Shown one piece after another: positions 23,604 through 33,058 of a stretch of 64,000 nt of DNA. A program made the translations under genes and the position numbers. The stretch covers positions 410,253-474,252 of the forward strand of contig NZ_LMDC01000027.1 of NCBI RefSeq assembly GCF_001425705.1, written 5' to 3'. Position 1 is the stretch's first letter, and every line of letters begins with the position of its first letter. The notes under the pieces were generated by a model. That model worked only from the letters and a program-made list of their open reading frames with translations. It had not been told where the DNA came from and searched no databases. The stretch is from Pelomonas sp. Root1217 (lineage in GTDB: Bacteria; Pseudomonadota; Gammaproteobacteria; Burkholderiales; Burkholderiaceae_C).

Positions 23604-24551
23604 TCACTTGTCGCGGGCGATGAGCTGGACCAGGGCGCTGAAAGGTGACACCAGGCCACGCCGCCAGTTGCGCTCGACGATGTCGCGGTCACCGCTGCGC
23701 AGCTTGAGCACGGCGGGCAGTACGCGCGGGCAGGGCACCAGGGCCAGGCGGGCGTACAGGTGGCGTTGGCGCCAGCCCACGCCGGCTTGCCATGCGAGAG
23801 GGCCGTCTTCTGCGCGCAGCAGCACCAGGCGGGCGAGTTGTGGCTCGCGGTCCAGCAGCTCGCCTGCCGCCATCTGCATCAGCAGATGGCGCTGGGATTC
23901 ATCGGTCAGTGCCTGCGCGACACGGGCATGTCGACCTTCGCCGTGCAGGCGTTGCAGCAGCGCCTCTGCGCCTTCGTCCAGTGCGCAGTCAAAGGCCGTC
24001 GCCAGGGCGGTGACAAAGCGGCCGCCGGGCACCGAGGCCATCAGCCAGTTCTCGACAATGGGCAGCTCGGGGCGCGTCGTGTAGCGGTCGATGTAGAAGC
24101 CGACGTAGTCTGCAGCGCGGCGCCGGCGCGTCTCATGCAGCCAGCCCAGGTCGCGGCTCAGCAGCATGGAGGCGTCCATCCAGACACCGCCGTGCCGCGC
24201 CAGCAGCTGGATGCGCAGCCAGTCGGCCTGGCGGTCGGCCGGCATGTCGTCGAAGTCGGCGCGCAGTTCGGACAGCCATTGGCCGACGCTGTCACGGTCC
24301 AGCAGGCGCAGTTGGTGGTCGGGCGCGAAGCGGCGCCAGTTGGCCAGGCAGGCCTGGATGAAGGCCGGTGCCGGGCCGGGCTGCCAGTAGGTCCAGATGA
24401 TCCTGGGGATCTCGTCCTGGCAGAGCGGCGTGTTGTCGCCCACCATGACGGCGCGGGTCTGCGTCGGCACCCTGGCCCGCAGCACGGTGGCCAGTTCGCG
24501 CAGCAGCAGGACCGCGATCAGGGCGGTGACGGCCGCGGGCAGCCAATCCAT
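23604..24551 (-). CDS. Glycosyltransferase with DXD sugar-binding region (capsular-synthesis/OCH1-like)
   Basis: 315 residues. An N-terminal hydrophobic segment (WLPAAVTALIAVLLL) may anchor it to the membrane. The core has IPRIIWTYWQPGPAPAFIQACLANW and ARHGGVWMDASMLLSRDLGWL, resembling the GT32/Caps_synth group, whose aspartates bind the nucleotide sugar and a metal. Its ATG overlaps the kdoO stop, so it is downstream in the same transcript. It probably decorates the LPS core or another surface glycan. The specific sugar is unknown. Confidence 0.75.
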   Translation of the reverse strand: MDWLPAAVTALIAVLLLRELATVLRARVPTQTRAVMVGDNTPLCQDEIPRIIWTYWQPGPAPAFIQACLANWRRFAPDHQLRLLDRDSVGQWLSELRADFDDMPADRQADWLRIQLLARHGGVWMDASMLLSRDLGWLHETRRRRAADYVGFYIDRYTTRPELPIVENWLMASVPGGRFVTALATAFDCALDEGAEALLQRLHGEGRHARVAQALTDESQRHLLMQMAAGELLDREPQLARLVLLRAEDGPLAWQAGVGWRQRHLYARLALVPCPRVLPAVLKLRSGDRDIVERNWRRGLVSPFSALVQLIARDK

Positions 24552-25414
24552 CAGGTCAGCCGGCGGCCCAGTTGCCGCTCGAGGATGGCCAGCGGGCTGG
24601 CGGCGGGCTCGACCTGGGCCTGGGCCGGCAGATGCAGCGTCTGCTCCATCATGAACTGGCCGGACATGACCGCATGGGACGTTTGGTCGGAGTAGCAGAC
24701 CCAGGTCGAACCGGGCGGGAACGGCATCTCGACCTGCGGGCTGCTGCGCTGGTAATCCAGGTCACCCTTCATGCCGTCGTGCAACTGCAGCATCAGGTGG
24801 TCGTACTCGGTGCGCAGCGACTTGGTCACGTGCAGGGCCTTGAGGGCTTTGGCCTGCCAGGCCACATAGGGCTTGGCGCGGGGCACGAAGCGGCGGGCGA
24901 TGTCCTCGAAGGCCTCGCCGACACGCCAGATGCGCGGCTCGCCGTTGGGATTGAGGTTGGTGAACACGCGCAGGATGCGCTCGCCGCGGTTGGGCCGCGA
25001 AGGGAAAGCGTCGATATGCAGCCGGCGGTCGTCGGCGCGCCAGGACTGCACCCGCGACTCGACCTGCATAGGGCGGTAGCTCGTGGGGGCCAAGCGCAGC
25101 GACGGCTTGTAGGCTGGCGCAATCGCGTCGATCAAGGCGCAGGCCTGGGTGCGAAAGCGCCCGATCAGGGCCGCGAGCCGCTCCTTCTCCTCACCTTGCA
25201 CGGCGGCGCCGGCCAGCACGCCGTCATGGCGCAGGCTGATATTGCGGGACTTCTCGTCGCGCACGTCGGGGCGCAGCAGTTTTTGCTCGTCGGGCGTCAG
25301 CTCGAAGCGCAGTCCGGGGAAGAACAGCACCCGGCCCGCCTCAAGGTCAGGCACCAGGCCGGGCTTGGACGAAGTCCAGTCGCGGCTGTCGACAGTGATG
25401 ATTCGGTTGTCCAT
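24551..25414 (-). CDS. kdoO: Kdo hydroxylase, Fe(II)/2-oxoglutarate-dependent
   Basis: 287 residues. The metal triad is visible as H133-x-D135 in RLHIDAFPSRPNRGERILRVFTNLNP and a distal H247 in CYSDQTSHAVMSGQF, the arrangement of KdoO proteins, which hydroxylate a Kdo residue in the LPS inner core to Ko. The family is known from Burkholderia and Yersinia. Operon position between two glycosyltransferases fits core modification. It is predicted cytoplasmic or peripheral to the inner membrane. Confidence 0.85.
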   Translation of the reverse strand: MDNRIITVDSRDWTSSKPGLVPDLEAGRVLFFPGLRFELTPDEQKLLRPDVRDEKSRNISLRHDGVLAGAAVQGEEKERLAALIGRFRTQACALIDAIAPAYKPSLRLAPTSYRPMQVESRVQSWRADDRRLHIDAFPSRPNRGERILRVFTNLNPNGEPRIWRVGEAFEDIARRFVPRAKPYVAWQAKALKALHVTKSLRTEYDHLMLQLHDGMKGDLDYQRSSPQVEMPFPPGSTWVCYSDQTSHAVMSGQFMMEQTLHLPAQAQVEPAASPLAILERQLGRRLT

Positions 25415-25426
25415 GCCGGTGGTCTG

Positions 25427-26167
25427 TCATTCTTTCCAGTGGTCGGCGATCCACTTCGCGGGCCGGGCATGGCGCCAGTTGCCATGCGAGCGGCCCACCA
25501 GCGCATCGGGTGGGTTCATCACGCCGTGGAAGACCAGCACGCGCGCACCGGCCGGAATGAAGGGGTCGCGCCAGAAGCTGGTGGGCCACATCGGCAGGCA
25601 GTGGTATTTGTAGCTGGCACACCAGTCCTTGGGCCAGTAGGCCAGCTTGCCCTGGTCGTGCAGGAAATGGCTGAGATATTCCTGCTCGTTGCGGTACTTG
25701 GCGCGCACCTCGTCCTGGTGGGCGATGAAGTGGGCCAGCACGTCGGCGTGGGCGCCGATGCGGAAACGGTAGACCGAGGAGTTGCCCGTCACGCGCCAGG
25801 GGCGCTTCCAGTCCTTGATGATGAGGAAGTCGCCGGGCACCTCGAAGAATTCGGTCAGGTCGCCGACGATGACGACGTCCAGGTCCAGGAACAGGGCCGT
25901 GCCTTTCAGGCCGAAGAGGTCCGCCTGGTAGGTGCCGAGCTTTTTCCAGCCGCCATCGCGCTTGCCTGGGCTGGCGTGCGTCTCGGGCAGCGGCAGGCTT
26001 TCGACCTCGGAGCGGATGCCGTGGGTGTCATCGGTGAAGCAGACGAAGCGGAACGGGCCGCGGAGGTGGCGCGCGGCCATGCCGTACAGGCGGTTGACGT
26101 ACTCGGGGCCGTACTTGGTGCCCCACTTCATGCAGATGACGAAGCGGTCTTCGGCTGCGCTGCTCAT
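25427..26167 (-). CDS. Putative glycosyltransferase with DLDVV motif
   Basis: 246 residues from ATG at 26167 (MSSAAEDRFVICMKWG). A longer frame to 26287 exists but would run into dispersed repeat B, so the shorter start is preferred. Features include RFVICMKWGTKYGPEYVNRLYGM, FVCFTDDTHGI, a DXD-type motif FLDLDVVIVGDLTEFF and a C-terminal FHGVMNPPD, which resemble GT-A enzymes with a metal-binding aspartate pair. It lies in the LPS cluster, 12 bases ahead of kdoO. Donor and acceptor cannot be inferred. Confidence 0.75.
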   Translation of the reverse strand: MSSAAEDRFVICMKWGTKYGPEYVNRLYGMAARHLRGPFRFVCFTDDTHGIRSEVESLPLPETHASPGKRDGGWKKLGTYQADLFGLKGTALFLDLDVVIVGDLTEFFEVPGDFLIIKDWKRPWRVTGNSSVYRFRIGAHADVLAHFIAHQDEVRAKYRNEQEYLSHFLHDQGKLAYWPKDWCASYKYHCLPMWPTSFWRDPFIPAGARVLVFHGVMNPPDALVGRSHGNWRHARPAKWIADHWKE

Positions 26168-26186
26168 TTCAGTTGTTCCATAGTCA

Positions 26187-26402
26187 TTGCGGGCCGAGCG
26201 CCGGGCTGCCGTGGGCCAGAGGCCGACGGCCTGTCGTAGGCACAAGCAGTCCACATGGACTGCTTGTGTCCGACTCCAGTTCGCCAAGCCGGCCCGCGCT
26301 GGCGATGTGCTTGCCGGTCAATCCGGCAAGCATCGCCGCCCCCCCGGGGGGCCGATCAGGCGCACCGCGTTCAGCGGTGTGCGGCTGGGCGAGGGGCTTC
26401 AT
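26187..26402. repeat. Dispersed intergenic repeat, copy B
   Basis: This 216-base gap shares ordered blocks with copy A at 9700-9841: GGGCCGAGCGC, GCCGGCCCGC, GCAAGCATCGCCG, a C/G-rich palindrome near 26340, GCGTTCAGCGG, and GAGGGGCTTCA at the right end, directly against the stop codon of lapB. It also holds a perfect hairpin at 26241-26268 (13-bp arms starting CACAAGCAGTCCA, two-base loop). On the minus strand it encodes only an implausible short frame. It may terminate or insulate transcripts that would otherwise run from lapB into the glycosyltransferase genes. Confidence 0.8.
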
Positions 26403-27548
26403 CTACGCGAGTTCCTCGATGGGTTGCGGCGGATAGCTGTCCCAGTTCAGGCAGGCCGGGCATTGCCAGAAGTAGTGGGCGGCCTCGAAACCGCAGGCGG
26501 CACAGCGGTAGCGTTGCAGCGGTTTGGCGGCCTTTTCCAGCGCCTGGATCATGGGAGCGGCCTCGTCGGCGGGCAATGCGCCGGCATTGAGCTTGAGCAA
26601 CTCCGTGGCAGCCGACAGGGCCGGCTGCTCGCGCAGATGGACTGCCAGGCGCTCACGCTGCGGGCCCGGCTGCAGGCCTGCCAGTGCGCGCAGCAACTGC
26701 ATGCTGGGCGAGCGGTGGTACTGCTCGCTGATCAGCGCGATGGCGCGCTCAGGCTGGCCCAGAGATTTGGCGGCGGCGGCGCAGTCGGCTGCAACAAGGT
26801 TGAAGGCCGGCGGGTTGGCTGCGAGCAGCTTGGTGAAGGCGGCAAGCGCGGCTTCAGCCTGGCCAGCCTTGAGTAGCATCTGGCCCTGCAGTACGTAGGC
26901 GCGAGCCGCTTCGGGCGCGCGTCGCTGCGCCTGTTCAAGCAGGGAGGGCACCAGGTCGACATGCCCCTGGGACTGGGCAACCAGGGCCTGCTCGCAGAGG
27001 TAATGCGCGATACGACCGGAGAAGGAGCCCGTGCCCGCGGCTTCCAGCTCGGCGGCAACCTCGGCGGCCTTGGACCAGTCCCGTGAGCGCTCATACAGGG
27101 ACAGCAGGGCCAGGCGCGCTTCACGCTCGAAAGCGGTACCGCGCAGTTCGGCATAGGCCGCCTCGGCGCGGTCGAACAGGCCAGCCTTGAAGAAGTCCTG
27201 GGCCAGTTCGTGCTGGGCGCGGTCGCGGTCGGTTTGCGCCAAGTCGCCGCGGCGCAGCAGATGTTCGTGCACCCGCACGGCGCGCTCGGTCTCGCCGCGG
27301 CGGCGGAACAGGCTGCCCAGGGCGAAGTGCAGCTCGGAGGTGTCGGGGTCGTTCTGTACGGCCTCGATGAAGGCGTCGATGGCCTTGTCCTGCTGTTCGT
27401 TCAGCAGCAGGTTCAGACCCTTGAAATAGGCCTTGGGCGAATCACGCTGTTCCAGCTTCCACTGCTTGGAGTCGAGCTTGGAGGCCAGCCAGCCGAGGAC
27501 GAAGACGACGGGCAGGACGAAGAGCAGCCAGCGCGGATCAAACTCCAT
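26403..27548 (-). CDS. lapB: LPS assembly protein B (TPR protein)
   Basis: 381 residues from ATG at 27548 (MEFDPRWLLFVLPVVFVLGW), which overlaps lapA by 11 bases as in other Proteobacteria. There is an N-terminal membrane helix, a series of TPR helices (for example NPDTSELHFALGSLFRRRGETERA-type repeats), and a C-terminal rubredoxin-like zinc site CAACGF...CPACLNW. LapB works with FtsH to control LpxC degradation and so sets lipid A synthesis. Its place beside LPS core genes fits that role. Confidence 0.92.
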   Translation of the reverse strand: MEFDPRWLLFVLPVVFVLGWLASKLDSKQWKLEQRDSPKAYFKGLNLLLNEQQDKAIDAFIEAVQNDPDTSELHFALGSLFRRRGETERAVRVHEHLLRRGDLAQTDRDRAQHELAQDFFKAGLFDRAEAAYAELRGTAFEREARLALLSLYERSRDWSKAAEVAAELEAAGTGSFSGRIAHYLCEQALVAQSQGHVDLVPSLLEQAQRRAPEAARAYVLQGQMLLKAGQAEAALAAFTKLLAANPPAFNLVAADCAAAAKSLGQPERAIALISEQYHRSPSMQLLRALAGLQPGPQRERLAVHLREQPALSAATELLKLNAGALPADEAAPMIQALEKAAKPLQRYRCAACGFEAAHYFWQCPACLNWDSYPPQPIEELA

Positions 27549-27837
27549 CTTGGTGGGCGGCGTAAGGGGCTGCGGGGACTTCGGGCGTGGATTGGGGTGC
27601 GCCGGGCAGGGGTTCGACGCGTTGGGCGGCGCGGCGGTGGCGCCACCAGGCAGGCACCATGGCCAGCACGCCAAAGGCGGCGCCGAAGCCAAAGGCCAGC
27701 AGCACGATGATGACCTGCGGCGCGCGCCACTCGTGGCCGAAGAACCAGCGCACGGTGGCCTCGTGGCTGTTGTTCAGCGCAAAGGCGAACAGTGTGAAGA
27801 AGAGCAGGGCTCGCAGGAGCCAGACAAGGGTGCGCAT
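27538..27837 (-). CDS. lapA: LPS assembly protein A, small inner-membrane protein
   Basis: 99 residues from ATG at 27837 (MRTLVWLLRALLFFTLFAFALNN). Two transmembrane helices (about 4-22 and 42-64) and a cytoplasmic, proline-rich tail match LapA/YciS. Its end overlaps the lapB start, and it follows ihfB by 26 bases. It is thought to partner LapB at the membrane. Confidence 0.88.
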   Translation of the reverse strand: MRTLVWLLRALLFFTLFAFALNNSHEATVRWFFGHEWRAPQVIIVLLAFGFGAAFGVLAMVPAWWRHRRAAQRVEPLPGAPQSTPEVPAAPYAAHQDGV

Positions 27838-27863
27838 GGCCCCGGATTCTGACTCAGGCTGAC

Positions 27864-28163
27864 TCAGACGTCGGTGACCGGCAAGTGCTTGTCGACGGCC
27901 TCGCGCAGCGCCTTGCCGGGCTTGAAGTGAGGTGCCAGCTTCTCTGGAATCATGACTTGCTCGCCGCTGCGCGGGTTGCGCCCGACGCGGGGAGGGCGGC
28001 GACTGATGGAGAAGCTGCCAAAGCCGCGGATCTCGATGCGGTGGCCGCGCGCGAGGGCGTCGCTCATCGCGTCGAGGATGGTCTTGACCGCGAACTCGGT
28101 GTCGCGCTGGGTCAGTTGGCCAAATCGTTCGGCGAGCACGGCGACGAGGTCGGAGCGGGTCAT
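27864..28163 (-). CDS. ihfB: Integration host factor beta subunit
   Basis: 99 residues from ATG at 28163 ([18 protein letters not shown]). Upstream in-frame codons would give an atypical N-terminus. The HU/IHF fold is clear, with [28 protein letters not shown], including the conserved Pro of the DNA-intercalating arm. The dimer with IhfA bends DNA in recombination and transcription. It lies between rpsA and lapA, the usual order in this group. Confidence 0.95.
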   Translation of the reverse strand: MTRSDLVAVLAERFGQLTQRDTEFAVKTILDAMSDALARGHRIEIRGFGSFSISRRPPRVGRNPRSGEQVMIPEKLAPHFKPGKALREAVDKHLPVTDV

Positions 28164-28236
28164 GGCGGAGCGCTTGTTTGTCGTTCTGAATTGAAACAGG
28201 CCCGCTGGCGAGGCCGGCGAGCCTGTGGGGAGCATA

Positions 28237-28258
28237 CCCGGCCTCGTGAGAGGCCGGG
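28237..28258. terminator. Perfect hairpin between rpsA and ihfB
   Basis: CCCGGCCTC at 28237-28245, a four-base loop and GAGGCCGGG at 28250-28258 form a perfect 9-bp G/C stem just after the rpsA stop. In the minus-strand direction no U-run follows, so this may be a 3'-end stabiliser or a partial attenuator rather than a full intrinsic terminator. Confidence 0.5.
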
Positions 28259-28273
28259 CAGGTCAAACAAGGC

Positions 28274-29989
28274 TTAGTTGCCCTGGTTGTCCAGCTTGGC
28301 GCGCAGCAGGGCGCCCAGGCTGGTGGTGCCGGCGTTTTCACGCTCGCTCGACTGGCTCAGGCGCTGCATGGCTTCCTGGTTGTCGGCGTTGTCCTTGGCC
28401 TTGATGGACAGCTGGATGTTGCGGGTCTTGCGGTCGATGTTGACGACGACAGCGGTGACTTCGTCGCCTTCCTTCAGCACGTTGCGGGCGTCTTCCACGC
28501 GATCGCGGGAGATTTCCGAAGCGCGCAGATAGGCCATCACGCCGTCAGCCAGCTCGATCTCGGCGCCGCGCGGGTCGACGGTCTTGACCTTGCCGGTCAC
28601 CGAAGCGCCACGGTCATTGATCGTGGTGTAGGCAGTGAAGGGGTCGCTGTCCAGCTGCTTGATGCCCAGCGAGATGCGCTCGCGCTCGACGTCCACGGCC
28701 AGCACGACGGCTTCGACTTCCTGGCCCTTCTTGAAGTTGCGAACGGCGGTTTCGCCGGTCTCGTCCCAAGACAGGTCGGACAGGTGCACCAGGCCGTCGA
28801 TGCCCTGGGCCAGGCCCACGAACACGCCGAAGTCGGTGATCGACTTGACCGGGCCCTTGACCTTGTCGCCGCGCTTGACGTTCTCGGCGAACTCTTCCCA
28901 CGGGTTGGCCTTGCACTGCTTCATGCCCAGGCTGATGCGGCGCTTGTCTTCGTCGATTTCCAGGACCATGACTTCGACTTCGTCGCCCAGCGAGACCAGC
29001 TTGCTGGGGGCGATGTTCTTGTTGGTCCAGTCCATCTCAGACACGTGCACCAGGCCTTCGATGCCCGGCTCGATCTCGACGAACGCACCGTAGTCGGCGA
29101 TGTTCGTGACCTTGCCGAACAGGCGCGTGCCCGTCGGGTAGCGGCGAGCAACGCCGAACCACGGGTCGTCGCCCAGCTGCTTGATGCCCAGCGAGACGCG
29201 GTTCTTCTCGGCGTCGAACTTCAGGACCTTGGCGGTCAGTTCCTGGCCAACCGTCACGACTTCGGACGGGTGACGGACACGGCGCCATGCCATGTCGGTG
29301 ATGTGCAGCAGGCCGTCAATGCCGCCGAGGTCGACGAACGCACCGTATTCGGTGATGTTCTTGACCACGCCGTTGACGATGGCGCCTTCGGACAGCGTCT
29401 CGAGCAGCTTGGCGCGCTCTTCACCCATGGAGGCTTCGACCACGGCACGACGCGACAGCACAACGTTGTTGCGCTTGCGGTCGAGCTTGATGACCTTAAA
29501 TTCCATGGTCTTGCCCTCGTAGGGGCTCATGTCCTTCACCGGGCGCGTGTCCAGCAGCGAGCCGGGCAGGAAGGCGCGGATGCCGTTGACCAGGACGGTC
29601 AGGCCGCCCTTGACCTTGCCGGAGACGGTGCCGGTGACGAAGTCGCCGGACTCCAGGGCCGTTTCCAGGCTCAGCCACGAGGCCAGGCGCTTGGCCTTGT
29701 CGCGCGACAGGATGGTGTCGCCGTAGCCGTTTTCGATGGCGTCGATGGCCACCGACACGAAGTCGCCGACCTGGACTTCCAGTTCGCCCTGGTCGTTCTT
29801 GAACTCTTCGATGGGCACGTAGGCTTCGGACTTGAGGCCTGCGTTGACGACGACGAAGTTGTGTTCGACACGAACGACTTCGGCCGAGATCACTTCGCCA
29901 GCGCGCATGTCGGAGCGCTGCAGCGACTCCTCGAACATGGCGGCAAAGGATTCCATGCCGGAGGCTTGGGCGGTTTGGGTTTGGGACAT
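28274..29989 (-). CDS. rpsA: 30S ribosomal protein S1
   Basis: 571 residues with six S1 RNA-binding repeats, several showing the typical [23 protein letters not shown] core (for example residues around 200, 290 and 375). S1 binds mRNA leaders on the 30S subunit and unfolds them for initiation. The ATG at 29989 follows a hairpin in the leader (30005-30024). It is the usual neighbour of cmk and ihfB. Confidence 0.97.
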   Translation of the reverse strand: MSQTQTAQASGMESFAAMFEESLQRSDMRAGEVISAEVVRVEHNFVVVNAGLKSEAYVPIEEFKNDQGELEVQVGDFVSVAIDAIENGYGDTILSRDKAKRLASWLSLETALESGDFVTGTVSGKVKGGLTVLVNGIRAFLPGSLLDTRPVKDMSPYEGKTMEFKVIKLDRKRNNVVLSRRAVVEASMGEERAKLLETLSEGAIVNGVVKNITEYGAFVDLGGIDGLLHITDMAWRRVRHPSEVVTVGQELTAKVLKFDAEKNRVSLGIKQLGDDPWFGVARRYPTGTRLFGKVTNIADYGAFVEIEPGIEGLVHVSEMDWTNKNIAPSKLVSLGDEVEVMVLEIDEDKRRISLGMKQCKANPWEEFAENVKRGDKVKGPVKSITDFGVFVGLAQGIDGLVHLSDLSWDETGETAVRNFKKGQEVEAVVLAVDVERERISLGIKQLDSDPFTAYTTINDRGASVTGKVKTVDPRGAEIELADGVMAYLRASEISRDRVEDARNVLKEGDEVTAVVVNIDRKTRNIQLSIKAKDNADNQEAMQRLSQSSERENAGTTSLGALLRAKLDNQGN

Positions 29990-30004
29990 GTGATGGATCC
30001 TGAT

Positions 30005-30024
30005 GCGTCGGGGAGCCCCGACGC
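30005..30024 (-). promoter_or_regulatory. Hairpin in the rpsA leader
   Basis: GCGTCGGGG at 30005-30013 and CCCCGACGC at 30016-30024 form a perfect 9-bp stem with a two-base loop, ending 15 bases before the rpsA ATG. The rpsA leader of enterobacteria is structured and autoregulated by S1. A similar role here is inference. Alternatively it could end transcripts arriving from aroA-cmk. Confidence 0.5.
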
Positions 30025-30157
30025 GGCGTGCAGACGAGCTGCGGGTTAAGTTGTTGACATCGTGGCCCTCAGTGAACTGACGTTCGGAGGGAAGGGCTAC
30101 GGGCCGTGGCTTCTCAAGCCTGGACCTTTCTCAGCGCTTCGAAAGTAACGAGGCGCG

Positions 30158-32158
30158 TCAAAAAGGCCGGCGCTGTTGCCACCAATCCAGCACCTGGTCC
30201 ACCGAGGCTTCGATGGTCAGCGCCGAGTTGTCGAGCAACTGCGCGTCCTGCGCGGGAACCAAAGGCGAGGCCGAGCGGTTCTTGTCCCGTTCGTCCCGCG
30301 CTTCCAGATCTTCGCGCAAGCTGTCGATATTAGCCGAAATTCCCTTGGAAATCAACTGCTTATGCCTGCGCTCGGCACGCGTTGCGGCGCTGGCGATGAG
30401 GAATACCTTGAGGGAGGCGTCAGGGAAGATGGCTGTGCCCATGTCGCGGCCGTCGGCGACGAGACCGGGCAGGCGGCGGAAGTCGAGTTGCAACTGATGC
30501 AGGGCCTTGCGCACCTGGGGATGGACGGCGACCTGTGAGGCCAGCAGGCCGGTCGCCTCGGCGCGCAGCCGGGCACTGACATCTTCCTGGCCCAGGAAGA
30601 CATGGCCGTCGCCGAACCGAAGTTGCAGCGTCGGCACGATGGCGGCGACGGCGTCGCCGTCGTCCAGGTTCAGGCCGGCGCGACGCGCGGCCAGGCCTGC
30701 GACGCGGTAGAGCGCACCGGAGTCAAGCACGCCAAAGCCGAGCGCCTTGCCCACCTCATCAGCCAGCGTGCCTTTACCAGAGGCAGTCGGGCCGTCGATG
30801 GTGATAACCGGAACGTCGGCAGCGTTGGCGATCACGACGCCGAACAGCGTCTCGAAATAGTCCGGAAAGGTCTTGGCGACGCAGTGTGGTTCGAGGATAC
30901 GCACCGGCACGGCGGCGTCGGTGACCAAGCCATTGAATGCGGCCAGCGAGAAACACATCGCGACGCGGTGGTCGTCGTAGGTGTGGATGGCCGCAGCCTT
31001 CCAGTCCTTCAATGGTTCGACCCGGATCCAGTCCGGCCCCTCGTCGACCGTGGCACCCAGCTTGCGCAGCTCCGCGGCCATGGCAGCAATGCGATCGGTC
31101 TCCTTGACGCGCCAGCTGGCGATGTTGGTCAGCGTGGTCGCGCCGTCGGCATACAGCGCCATCACCGTCAGCGTCATCGCCGCGTCGGGGATGTGGTTGC
31201 AGTCCAGCGTGATGCCCTTGAGCGGCCAGGCGCCACGGCGGACTTCCAGCCAATTCGGGCCGGTCTTGATCTGCGCACCCATGGCGGCAGCTGCCTCGAT
31301 GAAGCGGACATCGCCCTGCAGGGATTCGCTGCCGACGCCTTCGATGCGGATCGGCGCATCGGTCGCGGCGATGGCGCCCAGGCCGACGAAATAGGACGCC
31401 GAGGACGCATCTCCTTCGACGAAGACCTCGCCGGGCGAGCGATAGCGGCTTGCGGCCGGGATGATGAAAGCCTCCCAGCCTTCACGCTTCACTGCGATGC
31501 CAAAACGCTCCAGCAGGGCCAGCGTGATCTCGATATAGGGCTTGGAGATGAGCTCACCGATGACTTCGACGCGGATGTCGTGCTCGGCCACGAGTGGCAG
31601 GGCCAGCAGAAGCGCTGTCAGGAACTGGCTGGACACGTCGCCGCGCACACGCACCGGCGCATCCAGCGCAAGCGTGGACGGGCCGCGCAGGCGCAGCGGC
31701 GGGTAGCCGGCATTGCCAAGGTCGTCGATCTCACAGCCCAGGCCGCGCAGCGCGTCGACGAGGTCACCGATGGGACGCTCATGCATGCGCGCCACGCCGG
31801 ACACCTCGAAGCTCGCTCCCTGCGTCGCGGCCAGCAGGGCAAGCGCTGCCGTCAACGGCCGCATGGCGGTGCCGGCGTTGCCGAGAAAGAGTTTGGCTTC
31901 CCTGGCGCGAAGGCGGCCACCCAGGCCATCGATGACGACGGCATCGCCTTCGTTCCAGACGCCGCAGCCGAGCGCTCGCAGCGCATCGAGCATGACGGCC
32001 GTGTCGTCGGACGCCAGCAGGTCGCGCACGACGGTCTTTCCTTCGCTCAAGGCCGCCAGCAGCAGCACGCGGTTGGAAATGCTCTTGGAGCCGGGCAGGC
32101 GCACGGCGCCTGCGGCGCCGCGCAGGGGCGGCAGGTCGAGAAAGGGGATCTTGAACAT
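30158..32158 (-). CDS. aroA-cmk: Fused EPSP synthase and cytidylate kinase
   Basis: About 666 residues from ATG at 32158, sharing one base with the tyrA stop. A GTG at 32161 is in frame. Residues 1 to about 445 are class-I 5-enolpyruvylshikimate-3-phosphate synthase ([53 protein letters not shown]). From about 448 comes a full cytidylate kinase with P-loop [15 protein letters not shown] and [13 protein letters not shown]. The two enzymes belong to unrelated pathways (aromatic amino acids and CMP phosphorylation), and elsewhere they are separate adjacent genes. Such bifunctional fusions are annotated in parts of the Burkholderiales. The joint is in frame with no stop or low-complexity break. 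Confidence 0.94.
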   Translation of the reverse strand: MFKIPFLDLPPLRGAAGAVRLPGSKSISNRVLLLAALSEGKTVVRDLLASDDTAVMLDALRALGCGVWNEGDAVVIDGLGGRLRAREAKLFLGNAGTAMRPLTAALALLAATQGASFEVSGVARMHERPIGDLVDALRGLGCEIDDLGNAGYPPLRLRGPSTLALDAPVRVRGDVSSQFLTALLLALPLVAEHDIRVEVIGELISKPYIEITLALLERFGIAVKREGWEAFIIPAASRYRSPGEVFVEGDASSASYFVGLGAIAATDAPIRIEGVGSESLQGDVRFIEAAAAMGAQIKTGPNWLEVRRGAWPLKGITLDCNHIPDAAMTLTVMALYADGATTLTNIASWRVKETDRIAAMAAELRKLGATVDEGPDWIRVEPLKDWKAAAIHTYDDHRVAMCFSLAAFNGLVTDAAVPVRILEPHCVAKTFPDYFETLFGVVIANAADVPVITIDGPTASGKGTLADEVGKALGFGVLDSGALYRVAGLAARRAGLNLDDGDAVAAIVPTLQLRFGDGHVFLGQEDVSARLRAEATGLLASQVAVHPQVRKALHQLQLDFRRLPGLVADGRDMGTAIFPDASLKVFLIASAATRAERRHKQLISKGISANIDSLREDLEARDERDKNRSASPLVPAQDAQLLDNSALTIEASVDQVLDWWQQRRPF

Positions 32159-33054
32159 CACTTGCCGGCCGGTCGGCCGGGAGGGACTGCAGGAGGAGGA
32201 TTGCCCCAGGCCAGGCGGCCTTCGGAGATGGGGCGCAGTGCGGCTTCGAGTGCCGTGGCGTCGCCCGCTTCGATCAAGGCTTCGAGCTGGTCCAGCATGG
32301 TGCGAAAGCGCTTGGACTGGGCCAGCACTTCATGCTTGTTGGCCAGCAGGATGTCGCGCCAGACGCCCGGCTCGCCCGCAGCGATGCGGGTGAAGTCGCG
32401 AAAACCTGGGCCGGCCAGGCTCAGGTAGTCGCGCGCGGCCGGCTGCTCGGCGATAGCCTGGAAATAGGCGAAGGCCAGCAGATGGGGTAGATGGCTGACC
32501 GCGGCGAAAGCCGCGTCATGGTTGTGCGGTCGCATCTTCAGCACGGTGGCGCCCAGGGCCGACCAGACGTCGGTGGCACGCTGCACAAGCTGCGGGTTGG
32601 TGAAGGGCTGGGGCGTCAGGATGACCTGGCGGCCTTCATAGAGATTGGCCTCGGCATGTTGGACGCCGCCCGACTCCTTGCCGGCGATGGGGTGGCAGGG
32701 CACGAAGCTCGACGCGCGGTCGCCCAGGGCGCGGCGCGAAGCCTCAATGACGTCGCATTTGGTCGAGCCGACGTCCATGAACAAGACGCCCGGATTGACG
32801 AGGTGGCGGATGGCCTTGAGCGTGCTCTCGGTGGCCGACACGGGCACCGCAATCAACACGATGTCCGAACCCGACACCGCCAGCAGCGCCGATTCGGCGG
32901 CCACGTCGATGACCCCCAGCTTCTTGGCCTGTTCGGTCGTAGACGGCGACTTGCTGTAGCCGACGACGCGCTTGACCAGGCCGGCCTTTTTCATTGCCAG
33001 CGCGAAGCTGCCGCCCATCAGGCCGCATCCAATCACACCCAGCTGCTGAAACAT
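32158..33054 (-). CDS. tyrA: Prephenate dehydrogenase
   Basis: 298 residues. The N-terminal NAD-binding motif [17 protein letters not shown] is followed by [11 protein letters not shown] and [12 protein letters not shown], with the catalytic His in the HPIAG block. It converts prephenate to 4-hydroxyphenylpyruvate for tyrosine. It lies four bases after pheA and overlaps aroA. A cyclohexadienyl dehydrogenase able to use arogenate is the alternative. Confidence 0.92.
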   Translation of the reverse strand: MFQQLGVIGCGLMGGSFALAMKKAGLVKRVVGYSKSPSTTEQAKKLGVIDVAAESALLAVSGSDIVLIAVPVSATESTLKAIRHLVNPGVLFMDVGSTKCDVIEASRRALGDRASSFVPCHPIAGKESGGVQHAEANLYEGRQVILTPQPFTNPQLVQRATDVWSALGATVLKMRPHNHDAAFAAVSHLPHLLAFAYFQAIAEQPAARDYLSLAGPGFRDFTRIAAGEPGVWRDILLANKHEVLAQSKRFRTMLDQLEALIEAGDATALEAALRPISEGRLAWGNPPPAVPPGRPAGK

Positions 33055-33058
33055 GGTC

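Noticed and set aside
26184..26402. 72-codon minus-strand frame starting MKPLAQPHTAERG
   Set aside because: It lies wholly inside dispersed repeat B and encodes the hairpins. Such frames recur wherever the repeat occurs.
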